This document shows positions 35,806 through 46,903 of a stretch of DNA of 64,000 bases, one piece after another; within the stretch, counting starts at the first letter, position 1, and each line of letters starts with the position of its first letter. The DNA is taken from NCBI RefSeq assembly GCF_000002075.1, contig NW_004797506.1, positions 760,700 to 824,699 of the forward strand, in the 5' to 3' direction. Both the position numbers and the translations under genes were made by a program. The DNA is from Aplysia californica (Eukaryota; Mollusca; Gastropoda; Aplysiida; Aplysiidae). The notes under the pieces were generated by a model. That model was not told the origin of the DNA, ran no database searches, and saw only the letters and a list, made by a program, of their open reading frames with translations.

Positions 35806-37472
35806 TCTTGTGAGTGCAAGGAGGTTACATAATATACGGTCATCGGGGGATTTTACGTAACACCAGAATTAGAACTAGAATTGCCTACTAGGATTGTGTA
35901 ATTCACAGTGTTACTTTTCGTCCGATTCTGTTACCTTTAGCTAGCGTGATTCAGGAGCCCGCCGGAGCTCCCTGGCTCGGGGTCACGGGGTTAAAGAGCC
36001 CTGAAGCAACTTTGCCGGTTAGGAAGTTCGCATTTTTGACTATGTTTAAAACGATATAACTTCTTCCCCATCCCACACAGCAAAACATTACGCAGATGTA
36101 CTAAAAGCTCAATGTCTTGGATTTATTCGGCGTTAGAATGGTTAATTTCTGTGTCTTAGTTTTTGTTCTAGACAAGTGTTTGTAGAGTACCCAATTTGTT
36201 CTATTTTAGTTAAAAACCTATGAATAAATGATTGATAATTTTCAAAAGGCACGACAGATCTCTCCAAAATCTGTGTTAAACCGACTACGAATATCATGTC
36301 TTTTACCATGAAAAATCTTAAATCGGCGCGAATAGTAATAGTCAAGTTATAAGAGAAGAAAGAAGCACATCTGCATTTTTTAACTAAAGACGATCAGCGT
36401 TCTAAAGCTGTTATTTTACTATTAAACAAGAGAAAGTTACTCTGCGTTTGTTCATGAATCATGCTGTGTCTGTGGCAGCCTGCACACAACTAAAAAAAAT
36501 ATAATATAAGCGATTAAAAAACCCCATAAAACTGTGTAAATAAATGGGTAGAGAAAACTTTTTGTATGGAATAAAAATAATGACAACTAACACATCCATT
36601 CCTAGTTTTTGTGTCGGAAATATGCGCGGACACAATTATGAATGTAAAGAAACCAGAACATTGTCAGTTTTATTGAAAAGGTCATAGAAACGAAGAATAA
36701 AGCTGGAAAAGTCTGGTGCTGACTCAGTGTCCCTGGAAAGCTAGAAATTATTCTTATAACCCAATTACGAGAAGTCATCCCTATTATTCAGTTAACTTAC
36801 AAAACCTATACTTAGCGTTTTAAGAAAAGTAAGGAATTTTTGGAGTGTATCAGATACTGTTCGTGTATTACATTGAAGATGAACTCTGGCACTAAAATCG
36901 ATTTGCACTTTTCATAGAGAAACTTCCTGGTAACTTTTATAAACTTTCGAGAAAATATGCGAATATTCACTATTATAAATATATTAGACACATAAAGTTG
37001 TATTTGAAGGAATTACTTCATAGCGAATTGTGTGCCCGATGGATAAAGTTGCAAAATTAACCGCTTTTTATTATAAGCGCGCAGATTCCATCATTTTTGA
37101 GCATCTTCACTAATGCTATGTCGTTCATGTTCCAAAATTTGACAGATTTTGTAGAGGTCATTTTTTTATATATTGATTTTTTTTCTTTCACGCTTGCCGA
37201 CTCCAGCCCGTCTAACGAAATAACCAGACAAGTTACAACGTCCGTTCTTTTTTGAGTCTCAAGAGCAGAAATGCATGCTTTGGGTGGACTAAATGAGAAT
37301 TACCATAAATACAAGGATACACCTAGAATTGTACGTTGAAAAGTACCAAAAATTAAGTTGGCCTAGACAGAGCAGCGACAGGGAGCTGACCCCCGTGACC
37401 CCAACGTGATAAGGCACCCGGCGGGGAACCCCCCCGTGGCAATTAAAATCCCACTGCCGGTGCGCCATGAAT
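35806..37472. other. Spacer, no gene seen
   Basis: AT-rich sequence with no credible exon. The minus-strand frame at 37289-37498 overlaps the edge of the duplicated repeat and is not gene-like. Confidence 0.6.
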
Positions 37473-38637
37473 TGTGCACTCTCATTAGATCTACCCAATG
37501 GCTGTGTTTAAGTACATGGTAGGTAACCGACAACTCAGGGTCTTTCCACCACCACTACAGCATCATCATTACTTCCACCATCCTTTTTGTTTCAACATAT
37601 ATATGTTTAATTTCATTTTGTTGTGTGTTATAGTTTTTCTGTAATTTTCTTTTCTTTTACGAAGTGGCTAGCCGTACCTAAGTACGGCTAGACTGCCAGT
37701 CTAGCCGTACTTAGATCTAGGTTTGGCCCTATCGACTCAAGCCTGTTAAGTACACAGGTCTCATTAGATCTAGATCTAGTAATTATTCAGGTTCAAATAC
37801 ATGCAAGTCAGTAAGGCACCTTTTGTTTTTGTCTGAAATACAAATACATTAGGTATTGCAAACTAAAAATTTCATTTACAATTCAGCCATCAATATTAAG
37901 TACGGCTAGCCTGGCAGTCTAGCCGTCCTTAAGTACGGCTAGCCTGGCAGTCTAGCCGTCCTTAAGTACGGCTAGCCTGGCTGTCTACCCGTACTTAAGT
38001 ACGGCTAGCCAAGAAGTCTGCCAGTCTAGCCGTACTTATCTTAGGCCCTATTAACATTAGAAAACAGGAGGTTTAAAATACACGCACTGTCATTAAGGCA
38101 CCTGGTTCCGTCTCAAATACAAATACTTTAGGTACTGCACACTAAAAATTTATGTTTACAATTCAGTAGGCCTATTTTTTTTTTAAATGGTCAGTCTAGC
38201 CATCATATTAAGTATTAAGAATAAGTACGGCTAGACTGCCAGTCTAGCCGTCATTAAGTACGGCTAGCCTCTTCCTTTCTTTTATCACATCGCACAAAAC
38301 GCTATGGCCTCTTCCCCCAGCGAGCCGAGAGTGCGAAATCGCTATGCGCAGTCTCATTGGTCGACATAATTAACTTTGTCCCTGGCAAGGTCAGCTCAAC
38401 TTGATCGTTCTGTTCATACCAATGATGCAGGGAGGGCCAGTTTAGATAGATCTAGTAACTGGATATTAAAGCTCACGTCTCGACAGTTATCATTATAATT
38501 GAAAAACTGTTCGTAAATGCTGGAAATATTTAGGAACAACGGTCGGAAGTCGGAACGGACATCATGCTGGACTCAATTCAGAGTCAGAATATAATTTTTC
38601 TCTATTCAAACTCGAGTCCGAATAGTCACTTCGTTAC
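37473..38637. mobile_element. 0.6-kb dispersed repeat, copy 1, carrying an inserted foldback element
   Basis: Starts TGCACTCTCATTAGATCTAC. Has the CCACCACTACAGCATCATCA block, then after the insertion AGCCGAGAGTGCG, TGATGCAGGGAGGGCCAGTT, AACTGGATATTAAAGCTCAC and GGAAGTCGGAACGGACATCA, and ends in the ATTCGGACTC palindromes. The same blocks in the same order are at 42516-43128 without the insertion. Confidence 0.8.
37666..38269. mobile_element. Foldback element built of nested TACGGCTAG palindromes
   Basis: Ends are GGCTAGCCGTAC and its exact reverse complement. The inverted ends extend to about 48 bp with four mismatches and are themselves palindromic (ACGGCTAGACTGCCAGTCTA type). The middle (37898-38035) holds tandem units of roughly 33 bp. 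Two copies of a ~180-bp spacer (from about 37716 and 38036, sharing AAATACAAATAC, TTAGGTA and TTTACAATTCAG) lie on either side. Compared with the unoccupied copy at 42516-43128 this is a clean insertion between CTGTAATTTT and ATCACATCGCAC. No protein is encoded; mobilisation in trans is inferred. Confidence 0.75.
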
Positions 38638-38669
38638 TTTTAACTCCAAAGTAAAAGGCCGTCGTTATT

Positions 38670-38782
38670 CGGACTCAAGTCCGAATAACATTTTTTCATA
38701 TTCGGACTCGAGTCTGAATAAAAAAAATTCTTATTCGGACTCGAGTCCGAATATGAAAAAATGTTATTCGGACTCGGGTCCG
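38670..38782. repeat. Long hairpin of ATTCGGACTC palindromes
   Basis: Arms 38670-38721 and 38731-38782 are reverse complements over 52 bp with three mismatches and a 9-base loop. Each arm holds two smaller palindromes centred on or near CTCGAG, so either strand can fold into one long stem or several short ones. Confidence 0.9.
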
Positions 38783-39820
38783 GAAAAAAGGAAGTGTCTT
38801 CGTTCTATAGATCTAACGTTCAGTGCTTCCAATTTTCCGCCATTTTTTAGTTTCGCTGGGGGGAAAAAGACTGATGCGTATGCGACGTTCAAAGCTGGAC
38901 CGATAGTGCCCCCCCGACCCAACCACCCTCCCCGACACGCACACAGCCACACGTGTGCAGGCCGCCCATCCGACCCCGACACATGCTAACGAGCCATCTT
39001 TAATTGCTTCTGATGACCTCTTGACAAATAAACATTTATTAGAAGAGCTATAACTTTTCAGGCCGGCCTCAAATTCATCATAAGATTAAAACTCCGCTCC
39101 TGCACAAAACGCCTTTTTGCCTGAAGTGATCCCGAATCAGAGACCGAATAACATTTTTTCATATTCGGACTCGAGTCCGAATAATCACTTCGAAAGTAAA
39201 ATACAGTAACTTAAGATTACAACAAGTGCGAGATCGATCTGCAATGTAACAACAACAAAAATTTTTTTAAATACTGCAGTTTGGCCCCCAAAATAGTGCA
39301 GCCTGTGTGCAGGAGTGAAAGTAAAAAATTAAATATGTGTAAAGATGTTCTTCATTGATTCCATTGCATTCACAGCTTCACCATGATCGAAGCAAGTAAC
39401 TTGTAATATAAGAATCATCAAAAATGACGTTTGTAAAAAGAGCTAAAAAATCTCTCAATTCATGCAAAAATGCTCCGCAGAGCAATGAAATTATAAATTA
39501 TTGTGAGAACAACATTAAAACATTAAAAAATACACAATACACAGTACACAGCACACATGATTATAAATCAATTGGGTAACTTAATAACTAACCATAGGCA
39601 ACATCTTGAATTGTTCGCCTCTCACTCTCAGGAGCAATCTTCGATTCGTTCAAAAAAAGGCATCTGCACTGTCTTTGACTTGACTTCTTCAGTCAGTGTG
39701 TAGACTTAAGTACTTCATTTTCACGCCTTTCATGGACTTCTAATATACCATGTATCCTCGGCCTCTACTTCAGGGTAAAAAACAACAGCGGGTACTTGAA
39801 TTGAGACATAGAACAGAGAC
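38783..39820. other. Spacer with one more ATTCGGACTC palindrome
   Basis: The block AATAACATTTTTTCATATTC plus a CTCGAG palindrome recurs at 39146-39183, followed by ATCACTTCG as at the other copies. The rest holds no gene I can support. Confidence 0.55.
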
Positions 39821-39829
39821 TTATCAATA

Positions 39830-39885
39830 ACTAGATCTAGGGCTACTAGATATATAGATCTAGATCTAGATTCTAGATCTAATAT
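39830..39885. repeat. AGATCT/TCTAGA palindromic tract
   Basis: Overlapping CTAGATCTAGATCTAG motifs, each self-complementary. Confidence 0.9.
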
Positions 39886-40194
39886 TAAGTTACTGTTACA
39901 ATCATAACACTGTCATTGTACAAGAATGAAGTGGAATTGTAGACTTCCAGATTTATCTTGTACTCGTTGTATCAACACCTGCGCCGTTAGAAATCCAGTT
40001 TTTAACTGTTAACACAGCAGCCGGTACACGAGTAACTATGGTGGTTAATTAATAGATCTAGTAACAACGCCTAAATTTTAAAATGTTCATAGCCTATAGT
40101 CCTATAGCAGTCGCGCTAATTAGCCCACTGGGACAGCCCACTACCGATGGAGCTAAACTGCAGTTGAACCTGAAAAGACAAAAAACTGAGGTAG

Positions 40195-40362
40195 GCCTAG
40201 ATCTAGATCTAGACTAATCTAGGTTTTCTAGATCTAGTCTAGATATCTAGTCAAAGTGTAGAGGTCTAGATCTAGACTAGATTAGATTCTAGATATATTC
40301 TAGATCTAGATTATAGATCTAGAATCTAGATCTAGATTCTAGATCTAGATCTAGATATCTAA
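40195..40362. repeat. AGATCT/TCTAGA palindromic tract, longest
   Basis: About 170 bp made almost only of CTAGATCTAG, TCTAGA and AGATATCT words with small variations. Further tracts lie at 42220-42313, with short ones near 31020 and 43910. Confidence 0.92.
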
Positions 40363-42219
40363 GTTCTTGCACTTTGACTTGGGTCTGCTCTGAATAAACA
40401 AAATAGTCGGTCAGTTATAAGGTAACTAAAGATGCCTTTCACACTTGGGCGTTCACTAATAATCGTACACATTTATACTCGAGTTCAACAATATTCAATC
40501 AAGTTCAGAAGTTTTTGTTCCATTTTTATTACACACAAAATAGTTGAACTGTTTACAGAAGACCGAAACCAGATCAAAACACACTGCATTTCCGCTTCCT
40601 TGTTGTCCTCCACCCACTTTCGCGGTTGCCAGATTTCCTCAATGTGTAATACACAACTTTGAGATTTTGATCTCATTTGTTCATCAGGACAAGATCCTGT
40701 CCATTTTTTAAATTTCTGCAATACAGATACATGTAGGCCCCAACAATGTATTCCCAGTCGTAAGAGAAGTATACTTTGTAATTTGGTTGGCCCTCTTCTC
40801 CTTGCAAAATCAAAGTTTCATGTTCCTATGGTTAAGGTCGCAAATATGAAAGGACATACAATAATGATCAATTGAATGTTGAAGAAGTTTAAAATGCATT
40901 CTAATACAATTAAAATACGAAACTCAGTCTCAATTTTCTCACATCAGAGGCCCTGAAAATAATGTGAAATGCACTCTTATCATATAGGTGCGGGGGCCCG
41001 GACTAGATCTACTTAATTCATGGTACTGGTCATGAAATTTCTTCATTACCAGTAGGCTAATTAGTAACCATGAAAACTTCCGTTCCCTGACGTCCTGTCA
41101 GTTGTTTTTTTTAATTTACAAAAAAATGAAAATAACAACAAAAGGAATAGTCGATTTTTTTTCATGGATAGACGACTTAATTCTGACGTCAACACAATAA
41201 AAGGCCTTTAAACTCTCTTTCTGATTGCACGTTGGTTTGTATTGGCACAGAGAGGGACATTTATCTTTTGTAGAAGAGCTTACATATAATTCTGATTTCT
41301 TTAAATCTTTTTCATAAAGTCATCACCGAAAACGGTGTATTACAATTCTCAGTGTAGTCTAACTCCAGTAAAAACATTAATTTTGATCGAACGGTACTAG
41401 ATATAAGGCTATTTTGTGTGTAGTTAAGATCCAAACAGGCAGTGCTGTTCTTCTATCTCGAAAATCGATAAGGATTCTCAGAAAATAACAGTTCATGTGA
41501 ATTATGATTTATTGATAATTATTTTAATAGTTTGCCACAAAAAATATGTCATTGTATTGTGGGTTAAGATCATACCGTTCAAACAAAAAAATAGGCAAAA
41601 AAGAGGTATTAATATTGTAATCTCGCCAAGAACGATAATGAAAACTGCACAAAAAATGTTGACGTCAGGCACAATAATTTCCCTCAACAATGATGAGTGA
41701 TCTCTAGCCTGCTAGAATACTGAACGTAGTAAGCTGACTCACTTGGAATACATTTCGACATTATCTCCCAACTCTAATCTTGGTGTTATTTCTGGATGTA
41801 CTGTGAAGGTAATCGTTGGTCGCTTTTTTAAGTTTTCGAAAGATGAAAGTTAAATAGGCTACAGTTTCTGTAGTCTGTAAGATCAAGAAGGCAGATCTAG
41901 ACTCTAATAGCCTAGGACTAGGATTCTATTCACCACCAGTCTTGCCCAGCCTTCTTCACTTTAGTTGGTTCTCTACTTCAAGAGCGTCCATCAACACTAA
42001 AACCTGTCTCGTTTAGAGAATTTGATCAAGGAACTCCTTTTATTTTTTCTGTTGATGTTGATATTTTCCTGTGTATTTGAACTGAACTAATAGGATAGGC
42101 TCGAGGTATGGTCATGAGGAAGCGACTAGACTACCTGACTGTAAGTTAGAATCTAGGCAAGGCTTACTGTGAGTTGTTGGCTTGGTTCGTGTGTAGATTC
42201 TAGTCTTAGACTATTTACT
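40363..42219. other. AT-rich spacer, no gene seen
   Basis: No credible exon on either strand and no RNA gene. A TGACGTCA-like TGACGTCAA lies near 41184. Confidence 0.6.
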
Positions 42220-42313
42220 TATCTAGATTCTAGATCTAGATTCTAGATCTATAGATCTAGTCTAATCTAGTATAGAACTAGACTAGATTCTAGATATATA
42301 TCTAGATCTAGAT
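42220..42313. repeat. AGATCT/TCTAGA palindromic tract
   Basis: Same word composition as the tract at 40195, ending in AGATCTAGATCACGTG. Confidence 0.9.
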
Positions 42314-42515
42314 CACGTGGTATTCCAAATACGGTCAAGATTTAATGGCTTGTGATAACGATAAATTGTTGTGTGTTGATTAAACATTTATTAAACAAGT
42401 ATTTTCTTTATATTGTTTCCTTGAACAAGAGCACCTCGAGCACAATCAACCTCTCCATATTGAATAAGTGTTCGGAGTGATACTCACCGACCTATAAGTA
42501 TCAGGCCTAACCCTG

Positions 42516-43128
42516 ATTGCACTCTCATTAGATCTACCCAAATGGCAGTGTCTAAGTACTGTACGATAAAACCGACAACTCGGGGTCTTTCCACCACCAC
42601 AACAGCATCATCATTACTTCCACCACCACTACAGCATCATCATTACTTCCACCACCACTATACAGCATCATCATTACTTCTACCACCATTGTCTTTCCAC
42701 TTGTTTAATTTTTTTTTATTGAGTGTTGAGTTTTTCTGTAATTTTTTTAAAACATCACATCGCACAAAACCGACAGCCGTGTCCCCTTCCGAACACCTCT
42801 TCCCCCATAAGCCGAGAGTGTGATTGCTACGCACAGTCTCATTGGTCAAAACAATTAACTTTGTCCCCGGTAAGGTCAGCTCAACTTAGTTTTGTTCATA
42901 TAAACATGACGATCGACGCAGGGAGGGCCAGTTTAGATAGATCTCTAGTAACTGGATATTAAAGCTCACGTCTCAATTGTTTTATCATTATAATCGAAAA
43001 AAATGTTAGTAATACATACTGGAAATATTTAGAAACAAGTGTCGGAAGTCGGAACGGACATCATATGGACTCAATTCAGAGTCCGAATATAATTTTTGTC
43101 TATTCGGACTCCAATTGTCACTTCGATT
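42516..43128. mobile_element. 0.6-kb dispersed repeat, copy 2 (without the foldback insertion)
   Basis: TGCACTCTCATTAGATCTAC to GGAAGTCGGAACGGACATCA and the terminal ATTCGGACTC, matching copy 1 block by block. A TACTTCCACCACCACTA-type minisatellite (42588-42690) is expanded compared with copy 1. No coding capacity. Confidence 0.8.
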
Positions 43129-43170
43129 AGTTCGTTATTGTCACCCTGACTTCCACTACTTCCAGTTACT

Positions 43171-43514
43171 TCACAAAGTATACAGACCCGGTAGGAGAAC
43201 TCTTTTGTGATTTCGGAAAGTTTCAGCGCCCTCTTGGCTCAGGGTAGAGTTGGAGGAATCACAATTTGGAGAAAAGAACAAAGTCACAATTTCAATCGAG
43301 TATTCCCCTCTCTGTTTCTCTGCCCCCCCCCCCCCCCCATCTCTTTTTCTCTCTCTTTCTCTTTCTTTCTCTCTCTCTCTCTCTCCTTTGTCTCTGTGTA
43401 TCGCTCGTATTCTCTTTTCCTTTGTTTGTCTCTGTCTTTCTCTCCCCCCACCTATTTTTCCCACTCTTATCTTTCTCTCGACATGTCGTTTCCATTTTGC
43501 TTGCACTTCCCTCT

Positions 43515-43580
<66 letters not shown>

Positions 43581-43596
43581 GCAGGCACACACACAC

Positions 43597-43630
<34 letters not shown>

Positions 43631-43701
43631 TACCGGGTGTGGGAGCTGAAACTTTCCGAAATCACAAAAAAGTTCCCCTACCGGGTCTGTATACTTCGTG
43701 A
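43171..43701. mobile_element. Inverted-repeat element with 57-bp arms around CT/CA microsatellites
   Basis: Arms 43171-43227 and 43645-43701 are reverse complements over 57 bp with three mismatches (TCACNAAGTATACAGACCCG ... TTTCGGAAAGTTTCAGC). The 417-bp interior is pyrimidine-rich with (CT)n (43519-43565) and (CA)n (43567-43630). The open frames through it are repeat artefacts. MITE-like form; superfamily unknown. Confidence 0.8.
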
Positions 43702-44606
43702 CTTTGTACCCGGTTACCGGGTCTGCACTTCGTTAAAAAAATGCTTCCTCGCAGAATGAAAGGATGACGCCTAAATCTCGCAAATAACCAAAAAACCTCG
43801 AGATCAGAAACCGTTCTGAGAATTTATACAGTTCAACTTTATTTTCCTGAGTGTTCGGAGAAATAAATAGTCACTTCTTTAAATTCATGTGTTTGGAAGA
43901 GTGAAGACTAGAATCTAGATTCTAGCATCTAGAAATTGACTTGTGATTTTAGACAGAAAATCACTGTCAGAAAGAAACTATTTTGCTAATTTGTCTAGAT
44001 CTCTAGAGAAATTGTCTGTGCAGTGATACTGGGAATGTGCTTAAGAGCCGCTGTGAAAGATTATGCTAAAACTAGACCTAGATCTACTAAAATCGAGAAT
44101 GATTTGAAGTGGTGTTCCTGAGGTTTATATTTTATGACATTCGGCTTTCAAATGAAAACGTAGGTTTTAGGGTATACATACACGCTGTGTTTAACACTAC
44201 TGTTTCAATAAATGATGTCTTCATTATTCCAAGGTTTGCCTTAGCTGTCTGTTGTACGATAACAAATTTTTAATTGAATTATAAATCATAGCGACAAGTT
44301 AGCAGTGGCCAGGGGAACCTGCAGTTTCAAACATTGCCAGCAATGGAAAGATTTGTAGTTGAAGAAATCAAGCAAGAAAACATCTTGGGTAAAAAAAATA
44401 TACCTCTGTGTTATAATGGGTTGTTTGAAATCTCTTTCAACTGGCTCCCAAATGCCGTTTTCTACCCTCTGAAAGCACACTAAATTGCAATTTCTTGACC
44501 CCAAGCCCCCCCATCCCCCTCTTCCCCCCACCAGAATTTTTCCTAATTTTCAGCTTTAAAGCTAGTTGTTGGAAGCACTGAATAGGGGAGGGGATGGTTG
44601 TTTTTT
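43702..44606. other. Spacer, no gene seen
   Basis: AT-rich, with a small TCTAGA-rich patch at 43905-43932. No supported exon. Confidence 0.6.
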
Positions 44607-45058
44607 TTTGGTAAGTGTTTTACGGCGCTCGCAACTGCATAAGGTAATGAGCGGCGGACACACCTAATACTTTTAGTTGGTAGGAAATTTTGAATTTTGC
44701 CCGCGTGGCGGCCGAAGCCTTACTCTTATCGATTTTAGACCACCAAAGGATCTTTAACGTGCGCAACTTGCACGCGGGCCCTCCGAGATTTTTCGCCCTT
44801 GTCCGAGAAGGCTAGGTGTAGATCTTTCCTACCAGAAGATCAGGGGTGTGGCAGAAAGACAGCTGTAAGAAGGAGTCAAGGAGTAGCAGTAGAAGAGGAA
44901 AAATGAAAGCAGACGACAGAATATTGCTAGAGAGCAGGAAAGGAGGTGAAATGAGACAATTTTAGAGAAGAAAATGTTTCGGTCGCTACCCGGATTCGAA
45001 TCCGGGACCTTTGAATGAGAGGCCAACACCTTAACCTCTAGGCCACGAGAGCCCCCGG
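44607..45058 (-). mobile_element. Composite tRNA-SINE with ATCTTTAACGTGC core and shared tail
   Basis: On the minus strand: a tRNA-like head GGGCTCTCGTGGCCTAGAGG, TTAAGG and a B box in CCCGGATTCGAATCCGGG. A purine/pyrimidine spacer follows, then the core read on the plus strand as GGATCTTTAACGTGCGCAAC. It finishes with the tail CCTTATGCAGTTGCGAGCGC, CGTAAAACACTTACC. The acceptor stem does not pair, so not a tRNA gene. The tail equals that of SINE families A and B. Confidence 0.8.
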
Positions 45059-45935
45059 GGATGGTTTATAAAGAGCTGAAAATGTGAAGACTAGCGAGTG
45101 CTGTGTGTTTTTTGGGTTGCAAGTGAGAAAAAGTGGCTTTGGACTTACGAAAGAAAAATTTTGTAACACAACACTGCATTGTCACAGTAATTTGATTGCA
45201 TATAACACTAGAACCAGTGGTAATGCTGCTTCAGTGTAGCAAAAGAGGCCAGCTTTTGTAAGACAAGTGGAGGCTTTGATCTCAAGAGAGAGGAACAACA
45301 AGGAATAAAAATCTATTGAAAAAATGACTGCTTTAAGACTGACTCTAATCGGCAGATTTCAGTACGAGCCTCAAAATGTTCCAGAATGTAAATGAACATG
45401 CAATGAATGTAAAAGATTTTTTCTTGCTTGTCCATGCCACCCTCGCTCCCCTCTCCCCAACCACTCTTACCACTGGTTTCCTTCAAGTTCTCCTTGAGTA
45501 AAAATGACGCTGCATTATCAGTTACGGTTGTGAGGAGGAATTCTGTAATGAGCGACCACTCTATGAAATTGATAGAGGGTTTAGGGTTTGGGTCCGTGTT
45601 AGGTCCTTTCTTTAAATGTGTTTGTTGGGTGGTCGCTCTAAACAGAAGTTCTTCTGTGAAGTGTGTGGTAGAGCAGGAGGCAAAAAAGTATAACCCAGAG
45701 CTCAGACTGACTTCGACAGGCTTCTTAAGTGAATTTTTATTTTTAAAAGGGTTCTTGGTTCTGGGGCATGCACATTTCATTATAGAGAAAAAATTCCATC
45801 AGCTGAAAAAAGAGGATGCTTATTAGGCAAAGATCACTGCACTAAGAAAGGTCTAAAATCGGTTCTTTCTGGGGGGGTTATCAGGTATTGCACATTCAGT
45901 TAATTAATTGACAGAGTAAGTTAGAATATATAATA
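45059..45935. other. Spacer with two overlapping unexplained open frames
   Basis: A 155-codon minus-strand frame (45313-45780) and a 132-codon plus-strand frame (45428-45826) overlap. Neither shows a recognised domain, and both have unremarkable composition. I do not call a gene. Confidence 0.5.
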
Positions 45936-46903
45936 TATGCAGTATCCGCCTAAAATCCCACCGCTTACGACCCCGGTTCGCTTAAGATCCCGCTGTTTTA
46001 AGAAAACAGAATTTTTACTATACAAAAGTCACCCCTAAGATCCCGCTCTGATTCACTCTTAAGGTTTACATTCAGCTAAGATCCAGCATTTCAGATCATA
46101 ATTTGCGGAACAAAAACCCGGGCGGGTACAGTCGATCAAGCAAGAGTGGAAAGTTTAGATCAATAAACTGTCCGTCGCGTCAAAGATCAGCCACTATCGT
46201 GAATGTGATCACATACACGTTGTAAAACTGGATGAAGCGCTACAATGTTTGCCCCCAACGGGATCACACCGGGGTGTGAACTGACCAATGCGTATGTTTT
46301 CCCCATGCATTGCACTCACACCTGAGCTCTCCCCCTAAACTTACATCACTCGCTGGGTGGATAGGGCCTACACGTTCGTTCCAGGTGGGATCACCTCGAA
46401 CCGTGAACTCTTCCCTGACCACTGCAGTAGGCGTTGATTGCAGCAGTTGTCTCTACGCTCGAATTTGCTAGACAGACTGAATTTTAATTGGTGTGTTCAT
46501 GACGTACTGGTGTGTAACGACAAAGGCGTTTGGGGGGGGGGGGGACTCGGTCAGAGATGGAAAGTTATAAATTGTCGACAGGTAAAGGGGAGGGGCAACT
46601 AAATAAGCGTAGATCTTGAGACTCAGGATAATAAGTGAAAATGGCACGCCTCATGGCCCTATGCACTGTGATAAGCCATCAAGGCTAACCACTCTTTGCT
46701 CGCCATATGTCACAAACCCACCAAGGCCAAGGGGTCATGTCAGTTCATTTTAAGGTGGAGGGAGACCATTTTACTGATTGTAAGCCTTAACATGGGTCCC
46801 CATAGATTCTTCCCTGGGATCGTCGGTTAAGATCCCGGTTCGCCTAAGGTCCCGCATTTCTTTGCTCCCGAGCACCGGGATCTTAGGCAGAGACTGCTGT
46901 ATA
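45936..46903. mobile_element. Non-autonomous pogo-like transposon
   Basis: The left end is TATGCAGTATCCGCCTAAAA with TCCCACCG. The right end in reverse complement is ATACAGCAGTCTCTGCCTAA with GATCCCGG. The CAGTnTCnGCCTAAnATCCC termini next to TA fit pogo/Tigger-type elements. Subterminal motifs TAAGATCCCG and GGTTCGCTTAAGATCCC are repeated near both ends. About 970 bp, no transposase frame. Confidence 0.65.

Noticed and set aside
37898-38040. CRISPR-like array of palindromic repeats
   Set aside because: Units are directly abutting palindromes without unique spacers, in an animal genome with spliced genes.
43171-43759. Several 127-169-codon frames on both strands
   Set aside because: They read through CT/CA repeats and the inverted-repeat arms.
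44980-45058. Possible tRNA gene
   Set aside because: A and B boxes are clear, but the acceptor stem does not pair and the sequence continues into a SINE body and tail.
45313-45826. Opposed 155- and 132-codon frames
   Set aside because: No domain, signal peptide or splice context recognised; neither is better than chance in AT-balanced sequence.
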